Source of the DNA: RBG-16-66-20 sp035499575 | GTDB taxonomy: Bacteria > Pseudomonadota > Gammaproteobacteria > Burkholderiales > SG8-39 | Assembly: GCA_035499575.1 (NCBI GenBank) | Contig: DATJYN010000019.1 | Coordinates: forward strand, 1-52,891 | Reading direction: 5' to 3' | DNA: 52,891 nucleotides | Shown here: piece after piece, positions 1 through 7,969 of the stretch | How the letters are laid out: each line of letters opens with the position of its first letter | Numbering within the stretch: the stretch's first letter is position 1 | Notes under the pieces: model-generated | Seen by the model: only the letters and a program-made list of their open reading frames with translations | Told to the model about the DNA's origin: nothing | The model's database searches: none | Program-made: the position numbers and the translations under genes

Positions 1-523
1 TCACCGCGCGATGATCGTTGAGTTCGAACTCGGCGCCGATCCCGGGCCGCTCGAGCTTGGCATATTCGGCGTCATTCACCACGATGAACGCGTTTTCGCC
101 GTAGATGTCCCGCAGGTTGCCTTCCTCGAGCGGCGGCCGGCCGAGCAGGCTTACGTCGTCCAGGCCGAGGATGCTGACCGCCTGGTAGGCGCCGCTGCCG
201 AGCTTCGCCAGGCCGGAACCGGAAAAAAGCCCGACGGCATACTTCACGCCATCCATGCTGCGTACCGCGTCGAGCACGTAGTCCGGCATCGGCACCGAAT
301 TGGCCGGCGTGTTCACGGCGGGGTCCATGACCCAGATGGAGGCGCCGATGTTCTTGATCGTGGCCGAGGACCGGTCGAGGATCCCGGCGAACATCGAGGT
401 TACCTGGACCATCAGGAACACCGCGAAGGTGACCCCGGTCAGCAGCGCCGAGAACTTGGCGCGGTCGTTGACGAGCAACTTGAAGGCGAGGCGGAGGATG
501 CCGCTGGAGGCGGGTGGCTTCAA
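1..523 (-). CDS. ABC transporter permease, MacB/FtsX-like (partial)
   Basis: This is the amino-terminal 174 codons of a membrane permease; the frame stays open to the left window edge. An amphipathic N-terminus (LRLAFKLLVNDRAKF) leads into one membrane segment near residues 20-38 (LLTGVTFAVFLMVQV). A periplasmic region follows that resembles the MacB-type core domain (IWVMDPAVN, then VSILGLDD). This arrangement is usual for FtsX/DevC-type permeases of ABC efflux or lipoprotein-handling systems. I place the start at TTG 523 because it overlaps the upstream gene's stop as TTGA, like the other junctions of this operon. It should form the inner membrane channel driven by the ATPase at 3032-3739. 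The family is fairly clear; the substrate cannot be told. Confidence 0.8.
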   Translation of the reverse strand, partial: MKPPASSGILRLAFKLLVNDRAKFSALLTGVTFAVFLMVQVTSMFAGILDRSSATIKNIGASIWVMDPAVNTPANSVPMPDYVLDAVRSMDGVKYAVGLFSGSGLAKLGSGAYQAVSILGLDDVSLLGRPPLEEGNLRDIYGENAFIVVNDAEYAKLERPGIGAEFELNDHRAV

Positions 524-1938
524 GGCCGCGCCTTTGCTGGCTCCTCGCGCCACGGCCGGCCGAGCGCCACGTAAAGCGCGGTCGTGTCCTGCAGCCGCTG
601 GGCGCGCGCCTGCAGCAGGCTGATGCGCGCGAATTCCACCGCCTGCCGCGCGGCGAGCTCCTGCAATTCGCTCGCAAGGCCGCCCTCCCGATTGGCTCGC
701 GCCAGTTCGCTTTGCCGCACGGAAAGGTCGAACGCGGCGCGCTGCGCAGCCTCGGACTGCGCGTCGTTGTCCAGGGCGTGCAGCGAGTCGCCGACCTGGG
801 CGAAGGCGTTCACGACGGTCTGCTTGTATTCCTCGAACGCCTGCTCGTACTGCGCCTTGGCCGCGTCCCGGCCATAGACGCCGGAGAAGCCGGAAAAGAC
901 CGGCACGTTCACGGTCGGTCCGACCGACCAGATGCGGTTCGCGGAGTCGTGGAGCGAGGAAGTGGTGGGACCTTGCACGCCCCCCGTGGCTCCCAGCGTC
1001 AGGCTCGGAAACAGGGCGGCCGTGGCGATGCCCACCTGCGCGGACGCCGCGTGCAGGCTCGCCTCGGCCGCGAGGATGTCCGGGCGCTGTCGCACCAGTT
1101 CGGAAGGCAGGCTGAGCGGTATGTCGGCCGGCAGCTTGATGTCGCCAAAGGCGATCGCGCCCGCCGTCCACTCGGCGGGCGTGCGGCCGGACAGCGAGGC
1201 GAGCAGGTCTTCGGCGGCGGCGAGGCGCTGGCGCAAGACCGGCGCGGCGGCTTCGCTGGCTGCGAGCTGCGAACGGGCCGCGACGACGCCGGAGTAGGCC
1301 GCCGTGCCCGCCTGCCACTGCGCTTCCGCGAGCGCGACCTGGCGCTGCTGCAGGCCGATCAGGTCTTCGGTGGCGCGCAACTGGGCCGCGTAGGCGGACT
1401 GCGCGATCGCGGTGTTCACCAGGTTGCCCGTGAGCGTGAGGTAGGCGGAGTCGTGCAGCGCGCGCTGGTAATCGACCTGCGCCGCAAGTTTTTCGACCGT
1501 CCTGCGGTTGCCGCCGAAGACGTCGATCGCGTAGCTGATGCCGACGGCCAGCGTGAGCAGGTTGAATATCGAGCCCGGGCCCGCGAGCCCGAGGCGCGCG
1601 GGCGTCAAGCGCTGGCGGATCGCGCTCGCGCCGGCGTCGATCTCGGGATAGAACACGCCCTTGCCGGCCTGCAGGCTCGCTTCGCTCGACCGCAGCGCGG
1701 CGCTCGCCGCCGCCAGGTTCGGGCTCGCCGCGAGGCCGTTGCGCACGAGCTCGTCAATCTGCTTCGATTCGAATAGCGTCCACCAGTCGGCGATCGGCTG
1801 GCCGCCGTGCGCCGGCGCATCGCGCGCATAGCCTGCCGCGGGGGGCAGCTCGGGCCGCTGGAAGTCCGGTCCCACCATGCAGCCAGTGCAGCCCATGCAG
1901 GCCGCGAGCGCGAGTATCGCGGCCCGGCGCGCGCTCAC
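520..1938 (-). CDS. Outer membrane efflux lipoprotein, NodT/OprM (TolC-like) family
   Basis: The 472-residue protein is the outer membrane channel of a tripartite efflux system. It starts with a lipoprotein signal (lipobox CTGC followed by MVGPDF, typical of the NodT family) and carries the duplicated outer membrane efflux domain. Recognisable landmarks are LVRQRPDILAAEASLHAA, then GIATAALFPSLTLGA, and a C-terminal ELQELAARQ helix. The GTG start overlaps the stop of the membrane fusion gene as GTGA, so translation is probably coupled. It belongs to the operon ATPase, fusion protein, this channel, permease. The family call is secure; the exported substrate is unknown. Confidence 0.92.
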   Translation of the reverse strand: MSARRAAILALAACMGCTGCMVGPDFQRPELPPAAGYARDAPAHGGQPIADWWTLFESKQIDELVRNGLAASPNLAAASAALRSSEASLQAGKGVFYPEIDAGASAIRQRLTPARLGLAGPGSIFNLLTLAVGISYAIDVFGGNRRTVEKLAAQVDYQRALHDSAYLTLTGNLVNTAIAQSAYAAQLRATEDLIGLQQRQVALAEAQWQAGTAAYSGVVAARSQLAASEAAAPVLRQRLAAAEDLLASLSGRTPAEWTAGAIAFGDIKLPADIPLSLPSELVRQRPDILAAEASLHAASAQVGIATAALFPSLTLGATGGVQGPTTSSLHDSANRIWSVGPTVNVPVFSGFSGVYGRDAAKAQYEQAFEEYKQTVVNAFAQVGDSLHALDNDAQSEAAQRAAFDLSVRQSELARANREGGLASELQELAARQAVEFARISLLQARAQRLQDTTALYVALGRPWREEPAKARP

Positions 1939-3035
1939 CTTGCCTCGGCCCTGGCGGCGATGAACACGTCGACGATCTGTCCCGGGTAGAGCTGCGCCTT
2001 GCCCGCGTTCGGGAACGTGAAGATCAGCGGCAGCACGCGCACGTCGACCCGCTCCTGCCGCTGGTTGGAGAGCTGGATCTTCGGCGACAGGTAGGGCTGC
2101 ATGCGCTCGAACTTGAGCGGAATATGGACGTCGGTGCCGCGGACCGCCATCTCGGCGCGCATCTGGTCCGGTGCAGGCAGGCGGTTGACGAGGATCTCGT
2201 CCACGTAGACGCGCACCGCGAGCGCCTTCTGCGGGGTTCCCATGACCAGCACCGGATCGTTGCTCGCCTGCGTGTAGGAGTCGTACGTGCCGAGCGCCGA
2301 GACGAAGCTGCCGACGGTGGTGTTGATCGCGAGCACCACGCCGTCGACCGGCGCGCGAATCACGTACTTGGCGAGCAGCGCCTGCGCCGCCTCGGCGGAT
2401 TTCAGCAGGGCCTTGTACTGGCTTTCCTGGTTGCGGACGTCGAAGCTCCACGCGCCGGCCTTCGTCAGCTCGTATTGCCGCTGCGCGAGCGCGAGGCTGG
2501 CCTCGGCCGTGCGCGCGGTGTTCAGCGCCGTGTCCAGGGCGTCGCGGCTCACCGATCCGGGGTCGATCTCGAAAGAGCGTTTCTGCTTCTCGTACTGGTC
2601 GTGCGCCGTCCTGAGCGCTGCCGCGGCGGCCGCGACCTGCGCCTCGGCGATGCGCAGGTTCTCGCGGCGCGGCTGCGCCTTCAGCTCCTGCAGCAGCGCC
2701 AGCGCGGCGGCGGCCTGCTCTTCGAGCTGGCGGGCGGTGGCGCCCTGCACGCGGTCGTCGAGCGCCAGCAGCGGCGCGCCCGCGGCGACCTGGTCTCCTT
2801 CCTTGACGAAAATGCGCAGCACCGGCGCCGCGACTTCCGGAAACAGGTTGATGTTGGAGCCCGAACCCTGCTCGCTCTCCACGATGCCGTTTGCGTAGAT
2901 GCCCTGCGGAAACGGGTTGGCCGCGGGATTGAACGCCGGCGGCTGCGCCTTCTTCGGCAGGCCGTAGTAGATCGCGCTGCCGATGCCGGCAAGGGCGCCG
3001 AGGACCGCGGCGGCGAACAGCAGCCTGTGCTTCAA
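1935..3035 (-). CDS. Membrane fusion protein, HlyD/MacA-like periplasmic adaptor
   Basis: The 366-residue adaptor has an N-terminal membrane anchor (LLFAAAVLGALAGIGSAIYYG). A biotinyl-lipoyl-like half follows (VAAPVLRIFVKEGDQVAAGAPLLALDD), then a long coiled-coil hairpin at about residues 90-200. The second lipoyl half reads YVIRAPVDGVVLAINTTVG, and the C-terminal beta domain ends in LYPGQIVDVFIAA. It should link the inner membrane permease to the outer membrane channel. The start is TTG 3035, overlapping the ATPase stop as TTGA; no better ATG is available because the anchor begins immediately after. The DevB/MacA-type partner set fits an ABC-driven exporter rather than a proton-driven pump. 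Confidence 0.9.
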   Translation of the reverse strand: MKHRLLFAAAVLGALAGIGSAIYYGLPKKAQPPAFNPAANPFPQGIYANGIVESEQGSGSNINLFPEVAAPVLRIFVKEGDQVAAGAPLLALDDRVQGATARQLEEQAAAALALLQELKAQPRRENLRIAEAQVAAAAAALRTAHDQYEKQKRSFEIDPGSVSRDALDTALNTARTAEASLALAQRQYELTKAGAWSFDVRNQESQYKALLKSAEAAQALLAKYVIRAPVDGVVLAINTTVGSFVSALGTYDSYTQASNDPVLVMGTPQKALAVRVYVDEILVNRLPAPDQMRAEMAVRGTDVHIPLKFERMQPYLSPKIQLSNQRQERVDVRVLPLIFTFPNAGKAQLYPGQIVDVFIAARAEAR

Positions 3036-3739
3036 GCCGCGCCTTTCGTGAATCCCACGATCCTGCCGTCTTCCATGTTCATGATCCGGTGCGCATAGTC
3101 GAGGATCCGCGCATCGTGCGTGACGATGATGATGCAGCGGTCCGCATTGAGGATCTTTTCGCGGACGAAGGAAAGGATGCGCCGGCCGGTATCGCCGTCG
3201 AGGGACGCCGTCGGCTCGTCGAAGATCAGGATCTGGGGCTGGCTGACCATGGCGCGGGCGATGGCGACGCGCTGCTGCTCGCCGCCGCTCAGCTTGACGG
3301 GCGGGAGTCCCGCCCGGTCCTTGAGGCCGACGATGTCGAGGTACCGCGTGGCCTCGTCGAGCGCCTGGTCCCAATCGACCCGCTTCAGCACCAGGGGAAT
3401 GGCGACGTTCTCGGCCGTGGTAAGCCGTGGAAACAGGTGGTAGTCCTGGAACACGAAGCCGATCTTTTGCAGCCTGAGGTCGGCCAGCGCATCGCTGTCC
3501 AGTGTCCAGATATCCGTGCCGTCGAACGTGACGCTGCCGCGATCCGGCCGCAGGATCCCCGACACGATGCTGAGCAGCGTGGTCTTGCCGCTGCCGGAGG
3601 GCCCCACGATGTAGAGCAGTTCGCCGAAGTAGGCGGCGAAGCTCGCGTCGTTGACGGCCACGGTGCGCGCCTCTCCCTCGCCGAATCCCTTGAAAAGACT
3701 GTCGGCGGAAATCGCAACCCGGTTCGTCATGGCGCCCAT
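3032..3739 (-). CDS. ABC transporter ATP-binding protein, MacB/LolD/DevA type
   Basis: The 235-residue nucleotide-binding subunit has a Walker A motif (GPSGSGKTT, residues about 42-50), the Q-loop (FVFQDYHLF), the signature LSGGEQQRVAIARAM, Walker B LIFDEPTASLD and the switch histidine VTHD. This size and motif set are typical of the LolD/MacB/DevA group, which pairs with FtsX-type permeases. It is the first gene of the efflux operon. ATG 3739 gives MGAMTN; ATG 3730 is an alternative start. The Fnr-like box at 3784-3797 lies 45 bases upstream, and a TAGGTT hexamer at 3761-3756 is suitably placed as a -10 element, so low-oxygen control is possible in this direction too. Confidence 0.92.
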   Translation of the reverse strand: MGAMTNRVAISADSLFKGFGEGEARTVAVNDASFAAYFGELLYIVGPSGSGKTTLLSIVSGILRPDRGSVTFDGTDIWTLDSDALADLRLQKIGFVFQDYHLFPRLTTAENVAIPLVLKRVDWDQALDEATRYLDIVGLKDRAGLPPVKLSGGEQQRVAIARAMVSQPQILIFDEPTASLDGDTGRRILSFVREKILNADRCIIIVTHDARILDYAHRIMNMEDGRIVGFTKGAA

Positions 3740-3783
3740 AGCGGGGTGAAGCGAGAACCTATCCGGGCTGGAGCTGCCGCCTT

Positions 3784-3797
3784 TTGACTTGAGTCAA
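3784..3797. promoter_or_regulatory. Fnr-like box 1 (TTGACTTGAGTCAA)
   Basis: The 14-mer TTGAC-TTGA-GTCAA is a perfect inverted repeat in its outer five bases and matches the Crp/Fnr-family consensus. It lies between the divergent efflux operon and the PHA synthase gene. On the plus strand a CAGGAT hexamer (3819-3824) follows after 21 bases; on the minus strand TAGGTT (3761-3756) follows after 22 bases. Both spacings suit class II Fnr activation. Confidence 0.7.
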
Positions 3798-3830
3798 TTT
3801 GCGTCCGGACGGAAGCGGCAGGATGCATGC

Positions 3831-3860
3831 ATGCTGTCCCTTGAAGTCTGCCTCGGCTGA
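3831..3860 (+). CDS. Possible 9-codon leader peptide upstream of phaC
   Basis: ATG 3831 opens a nine-codon reading frame (MLSLEVCLG) whose TGA shares its last base with the phaC start, forming TGATG. The ATG sits 40.5 bases from the centre of Fnr-like box 1, the spacing seen at other start codons of this island, so transcription would begin on it. Coupled re-initiation at phaC, which has no clear ribosome binding site, would follow naturally. It could be chance: there is no family evidence for so short a peptide. Confidence 0.3.
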   Translation: MLSLEVCLG

Positions 3861-5626
3861 TGGCGTTGCCGATCTTGCCCGCGGCAGGCTCCGCGGCGCC
3901 GGACGAAACGCTGCCCGGCGCGGGCCTGGACCGCGCCCTGCGCGCGGCGATCGCGCGCCAGTGCGGCGGCATTTCGCCCTGGTCGATCTGGATGGCGTAT
4001 GCGGACTGGGCGGCGCACCTTGCGGCGTCTCCCGGCAAGCAGGCGCAGCTCGCGGCCAAGGCGCTGCGCAAGCTGAACCGCCTGGCGCTCTACGCCGGCG
4101 CGAGCGGGCTCGGCCGCGCCGGCGCGGCGCCCTGCATCGCGCCGCTGCCGCAGGACCGGCGTTTCAACGATCCCGCCTGGCAGCGCTGGCCGCACAATCT
4201 CGTCTACCAGTCGTTCCTGCTGGTGCAGCAGTGGTGGCACAACGCGATGAGCGGCGTGCGCGGCGTCTCGCGCCATCACGAGGAGCTGGCGAATTTCCTG
4301 ACGCGCCAGTGGCTCGACGTGTTCTCACCGGCCAATTTCCTGTCCACCAATCCGGAGGTCTGGGCGCGCACTGCCGCCACGGGCGGCATGAACCTGGTGC
4401 GGGGCTTCAGCAATTGGCTCGAAGACGCCGAGCGCTATGCCGCGGGCAGGCCGGAGCCCGGCATGGAGCGCTTCGTGCCGGGCAAGACGGTTGCCGTGAC
4501 GCCGGGCAGAGTCGTCTTTCGCAACCAGCTGCTGGAACTGATCCAGTACGCGCCCGCCACGGCGCAGGTGCATCCCGAGCCCGTGCTGATCGTCCCGTCG
4601 TGGATCATGAAGTACTACATCCTCGACCTCAGCCCCGGCAATTCGCTGGTGCGCTACCTGGTCGGCGCGGGACACAGCGTGTTCATGATCTCCTGGCGCA
4701 ATCCCGTCGCCGCCGACCGCGACCTGGGCCTGCAGGACTACCTCGATGCGATCCGCGAGGCGCTGCAGGCTGTCGAAGCCATCGCAACCGGGGCGAAAGT
4801 CCACCTTGCCGGCTACTGCATCGGCGGCACCATGGCCGCGATCACCGCTGCGCGCGCTGCCAAGGACGGCAAGCCGGCGCTCGCCAGCCTCACGATGCTT
4901 GCCGCGGAACTCGACTACGAAGCGCCCGGCGAGCTCTCGCTGTTCGTCGACGAGAGCCAGATCGCGATGCTGGAGGATCTGATGCAGGACCAGGGATTCC
5001 TGGACGGCAGGCAACTCGCCGGCGCGTTCATGATGCTCAATTCCAGGGACCTGCTCTGGTCCAAGCGCACGCGCAACTACCTGCTCGGCGAGCGCGACGC
5101 GCCGAGCGACCTGATGGCCTGGAACGCGGACGCCACGCGCCTGCCTGCGCGCATGCACGCCGAGTTCCTGCGCGGCTTCTACCTGAACAACGACCTTGCC
5201 GAAGGCCGCTTCCGCGTGCACGGCGAAACGGTCGCGCTGCGGGACATCTCGGTCCCGGTGTTCGCGGTGGCTACCGAGTGGGACCACATCTCGCCATGGC
5301 GCTCGGTCTACAAGGCGCACCTCCTGCTCGATACGCAGGTGACCTTCCTCCTCACCAACGGCGGACACAACGCGGGGATCATCAGCGAACCGGGCCGGAC
5401 GGACAGGCATTTCCGCACGGCCACCCGCGAACGGAACGCACCCTACGTCGCGCCGGAGACTTGGCGCGAGCTGGCGGCGCCGGGCGACGGTTCGTGGTGG
5501 CCGGCATGGCAGGCCTGGCTCGCTGAGAGGTCGGGCGCTCCGGGCGCACCGCCGCCGATGGGCAATCCGGAACGCGGGCTGGCGCCGCTCGATGACGCGC
5601 CCGGCCGCTACGTCACGATTGATTGA
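3860..5626 (+). CDS. phaC: Poly(3-hydroxyalkanoate) synthase, class I type
   Basis: This 588-residue enzyme polymerises (R)-3-hydroxyacyl-CoA into PHA at granule surfaces. The N-terminal PhaC domain includes SPANFLSTNPEVWARTAATGG. The catalytic triad is visible: Cys320 in the lipase-like box GYCIGG, Asp475 in TEWDHISPW and His503 in NGGHNAG, close to Cys319/Asp480/His508 of the Cupriavidus enzyme. The WWPAW motif is near the C-terminus. It differs clearly from the second synthase at 46919-48571, which has GFCVGG, so it is a diverged paralogue and not a recent copy. It stands alone behind an Fnr-like box, suggesting oxygen-limited expression. No good Shine-Dalgarno sequence precedes ATG 3860. 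Confidence 0.95.
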   Translation: MALPILPAAGSAAPDETLPGAGLDRALRAAIARQCGGISPWSIWMAYADWAAHLAASPGKQAQLAAKALRKLNRLALYAGASGLGRAGAAPCIAPLPQDRRFNDPAWQRWPHNLVYQSFLLVQQWWHNAMSGVRGVSRHHEELANFLTRQWLDVFSPANFLSTNPEVWARTAATGGMNLVRGFSNWLEDAERYAAGRPEPGMERFVPGKTVAVTPGRVVFRNQLLELIQYAPATAQVHPEPVLIVPSWIMKYYILDLSPGNSLVRYLVGAGHSVFMISWRNPVAADRDLGLQDYLDAIREALQAVEAIATGAKVHLAGYCIGGTMAAITAARAAKDGKPALASLTMLAAELDYEAPGELSLFVDESQIAMLEDLMQDQGFLDGRQLAGAFMMLNSRDLLWSKRTRNYLLGERDAPSDLMAWNADATRLPARMHAEFLRGFYLNNDLAEGRFRVHGETVALRDISVPVFAVATEWDHISPWRSVYKAHLLLDTQVTFLLTNGGHNAGIISEPGRTDRHFRTATRERNAPYVAPETWRELAAPGDGSWWPAWQAWLAERSGAPGAPPPMGNPERGLAPLDDAPGRYVTID

Positions 5627-5799
5627 CGGAAGCCATGGCCGGCGAACATTTTGAGCCTGAACGTTTACCAGGTCGATTCGACGTAATTTCCCGCCGAACG
5701 CATCTCCCTAGCGCCGGCGAAACGATCTTGATGTACGTCAATCCGCTGCGCGCCAGGCGCTGCACAATCTTTGCTCGATTCATCCCCAGGAGAACTTTC

Positions 5800-6384
5800 A
5801 TGAACAGGAAAATACTCGCCGTGTCGCTCGCCTTCGTTTTCGGCGGCGCGCTGCTGCCGGCCGCCGTACGGGCGGAGAAATCCGAAAATGACGCGAAGGC
5901 CGCCGAATTCCAGGCGAAGGTCCACGCGGAAGTGCCGAAGGTCGTTGCCGAATTCAGGAAAGCGGATCCGTCGATGGAGCGCTTCTTCAAGGATAGCGCC
6001 GGCTACGCCGTATTCCCGAGGGTGGGCAAGATCGGATTCATCGTCGGTGGCGGGCACGGTGGCGGCGAGGTCTTCGAGAAGGGCAAGCTGATCGGGACGG
6101 CCTCGATCTCGCTCGGCACGATCGGCCTGCAGGCCGGCGCCCAGGAGTTCAGGGAAATCCTGTTCTTCAAGGATGCGGCGGCGCTCGAGCGCTTCAAGCA
6201 GAACAACTTCGAGTTCGCGGCGAACGCTTCGGCGGTCGTCGTCAAGGCCGGCGCCGGGGGCACCGCGGACTACAACGCGGGCGCTGCGGCATTTGCCAAG
6301 CCGATCGGCGGCGCCATGGCCGAGGCGTCGCTAGGCGCGCAGAAGTTCAGCTTCCAGGCAGCAAGCGCGCCGGCGAAGAAGTAG
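5800..6384 (+). CDS. SYLF (Ysc84-type) lipid-binding domain protein, secreted
   Basis: The 194-residue protein has a cleavable signal peptide (ILAVSLAFVFGGALLPAAVRA) and then a SYLF/Ysc84 domain with the usual glycine-rich core (FIVGGGHGGGEVF, then GTIGLQAGAQEF). In eukaryotes this domain binds phosphoinositides; bacterial members are exported proteins of unknown role. ATG 5800 is chosen over in-frame starts further upstream because AGGAG lies 7 bases before it and the signal peptide begins there. It follows phaC by 173 bases and converges on the stress-protein gene, from which a perfect palindrome separates it. Family confident, role unknown. Confidence 0.88.
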   Translation: MNRKILAVSLAFVFGGALLPAAVRAEKSENDAKAAEFQAKVHAEVPKVVAEFRKADPSMERFFKDSAGYAVFPRVGKIGFIVGGGHGGGEVFEKGKLIGTASISLGTIGLQAGAQEFREILFFKDAAALERFKQNNFEFAANASAVVVKAGAGGTADYNAGAAAFAKPIGGAMAEASLGAQKFSFQAASAPAKK

Positions 6385-6398
6385 GCGAATGCTTCCGC

Positions 6399-6428
6399 GA
6401 ATGGCCGCTCCGGCCGGAGCGGCCATTC
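6399..6428. terminator. 30-base perfect palindrome, probable bidirectional terminator
   Basis: Positions 6399-6428 read the same on both strands across all 15 base pairs, with CGGCCG at the centre. The element sits between the convergent stops of the SYLF gene (6384) and the stress-protein gene (6427). RNA from either side would fold into a long GC-rich hairpin. There is no U-run, so it may end transcription inefficiently or mainly protect 3' ends. Confidence 0.6.
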
Positions 6429-6894
6429 ACCGCTTGCCGCGTCCCCGCGCCGGCACCAGCAGCACCGGCAAGGGACTGTAGCGCACCACCAGCTCGGCGT
6501 CGCTGCCCATCAGCGCGCGCTGCAGCCCGCGCCGGCCGTGCGTGCCGATCACGATCAGGTCTGCATGCCAGCGCCGCGCCTGCGCAATGATCGCATCGGC
6601 GACGCGGCCGCCGAATTCTTCGACCAGCGCGGTATCGAAACGCACGCCCTTGGCCTTGCTGCGCGCGTCGCGTTCGACGCGGGCGAGCGTCTTGCGGCCG
6701 CCGCTCTTCATCGCGTCCAGCAGCGGCCCCACGTTGACGCCGACCTCGGGAGCGGCAAACGCGGCGTATTCCTCCACCACGTGCAGCAGCCGCAACCGGG
6801 CGCGCATCTGTTTTGCGATCTTGATCGCCTCCTGCATTCCTTTGGCCGAAGTCGTGCTGCCGTCAACCGGTACCAGGATCCGCTTGTATGCCAT
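6427..6894 (-). CDS. Universal stress protein UspA family (1 of 4)
   Basis: The 155-residue single-domain Usp begins YKRILVPVDGSTTSAKGM and ends with the ATP-binding signature GTHGRRG, nine residues, GS, then a C-terminal strand (PLPVLLVPA). Such proteins are cytoplasmic, usually dimeric, and induced by starvation or oxygen limitation. ATG 6894 is chosen because GGAGG lies five bases upstream; a longer in-frame extension has no homology-like content. Fnr-like box 2 (6947-6960) lies upstream, with a TATTCT -10-like hexamer at 6925-6920, which predicts a leader of about 18 bases. Confidence 0.93.
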   Translation of the reverse strand: MAYKRILVPVDGSTTSAKGMQEAIKIAKQMRARLRLLHVVEEYAAFAAPEVGVNVGPLLDAMKSGGRKTLARVERDARSKAKGVRFDTALVEEFGGRVADAIIAQARRWHADLIVIGTHGRRGLQRALMGSDAELVVRYSPLPVLLVPARGRGKR

Positions 6895-6946
6895 CGCATG
6901 CCTCCGTGAAATTTTCACCAGAATATCCCGGCGGCGGGGGTCGCGG

Positions 6947-6960
6947 TTGATGCAGGTCAA
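6947..6960. promoter_or_regulatory. Fnr-like box 2 (TTGATGCAGGTCAA)
   Basis: TTGAT-GCAG-GTCAA lies in the divergent gap between the stress-protein gene (minus) and the ABC membrane-domain gene (plus). The minus side has TATTCT after 21 bases, matching four of six -10 bases. The plus side has only GAGCAT (6982-6987), so the stress-protein gene is the better target. Confidence 0.68.
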
Positions 6961-7018
6961 TCGTGCAATTCGGGGTTGCGGGAGCATGCCGCCATAGATC
7001 ATTGAAAGGAAAACGTTC

Positions 7019-7960
7019 TTGCCGAAGACGCTGTTCGGTTACATCTGGCAGGTCAGCGCACGCCACCAGTTCGGCCTCGCCTTCCTGTCGGTGGTGGTTT
7101 TCCTGCTGAGCGCCGTGCCGCTCGAGCTGCAGCGGCGCGTCGTCAATGACGCCATCGGGCGCGGCGCGACGAGCGCCGTGCTGTGGCTCGCGGCGGCCTA
7201 TATCCTGTTCGCGCTCGCCGAGGGGAGCATCAAGCTCTGCCTGAATGTATACCGCGCCTGGGTCAGCGAGGCCGCGGTGCGCGAACTGCGCCACGGCATC
7301 GGCGCTCTGGCGGGCGGCGTCGCGCTCGCGGAGGACCGCGCGCTCGCCGAAGGCGTCGAGATCTCGATGATCCTGTCGGAAGCCGAGCCGATCGGCGGCT
7401 TCGCGGGCATCAGCTTCTCCGAGCCGCTGCTGCAGGGAGGGATCCTGCTGAGCGTGTTCGGCTACCTCGCCTGGCTGCAGCCCTGGATGGCGCTGCTCAG
7501 CCTCGCCGTGCTGTCGCCCCAGTTCGTCTTCGTGCCGCTCATCCAGCGCGCGATCAGCCGGCGCGCCGAGGCGCGCATCCGCACGCTGCGCGAGGTGAGC
7601 GGCGAGGTGGCGGGCGCCGCGGACGGCGGCCTTGCCGCCAGCGGCGAGCAGAGGAACCTCGTCAACCGCGTGTTCCGCATCAACATGGGCATCTTCAAGC
7701 TGAAGTTCACGATGAATTTCCTCATGAACCTGATGCACCACCTGGGCGTCGCGGCGGTGCTGGGCGTGGGCGGCTGGCTCGCGATTCGGGGGCGGATCGA
7801 GGTCGGCACGGTGGTGGCCTTCGTTTCCGGCCTCGCCAAGGTCAACGACCCCTGGGGAGACATCGTCAACTGGTACCGCGAGATGGTGGTGGTGCGCGTG
7901 CGCTACCGCCTGGTGGCCGAGGCGATGCAGTGGCTCTCGCGTCGCGAGGAGCCCGCCTGA
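7019..7960 (+). CDS. Stand-alone ABC exporter membrane domain without ATPase
   Basis: The 313-residue protein matches only the type 1 ABC exporter transmembrane domain. Hydrophobic segments lie near residues 18-36, 50-72, 138-180 (two helices) and 235-285. A charged tail (WYREMVVVRVRYRLVAEAM) follows, where a linker to the nucleotide-binding domain normally begins, but a stop comes 16 residues later. There is no Walker A, signature or Walker B motif in it, and no ATPase remnant in any frame before the phasin gene. The start is TTG 7019 with AAAGGA eight bases upstream. It may use a partner ATPase encoded elsewhere, act without ATP, or be a decayed exporter; the intact frame argues against simple decay. 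Confidence 0.78.
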   Translation: MPKTLFGYIWQVSARHQFGLAFLSVVVFLLSAVPLELQRRVVNDAIGRGATSAVLWLAAAYILFALAEGSIKLCLNVYRAWVSEAAVRELRHGIGALAGGVALAEDRALAEGVEISMILSEAEPIGGFAGISFSEPLLQGGILLSVFGYLAWLQPWMALLSLAVLSPQFVFVPLIQRAISRRAEARIRTLREVSGEVAGAADGGLAASGEQRNLVNRVFRINMGIFKLKFTMNFLMNLMHHLGVAAVLGVGGWLAIRGRIEVGTVVAFVSGLAKVNDPWGDIVNWYREMVVVRVRYRLVAEAMQWLSRREEPA

Positions 7961-7969
7961 TGCGTCCCT

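Noticed and set aside
514..1776. A 420-codon plus-strand open frame antisense to the outer membrane channel gene
   Set aside because: It has no recognisable domain and overlaps a family-identified gene completely.
3799..5526. A 575-codon plus-strand open frame overlapping the phaC gene
   Set aside because: It is out of frame with a clear PHA synthase that has all catalytic residues; its product is Arg/Ala/Gly-rich with no motif, as expected of a GC-driven shadow frame.
5623..5799. Longer N-terminus for the SYLF protein beginning at 5623
   Set aside because: The extra 59 residues precede a complete signal peptide with its own AGGAG site at ATG 5800.
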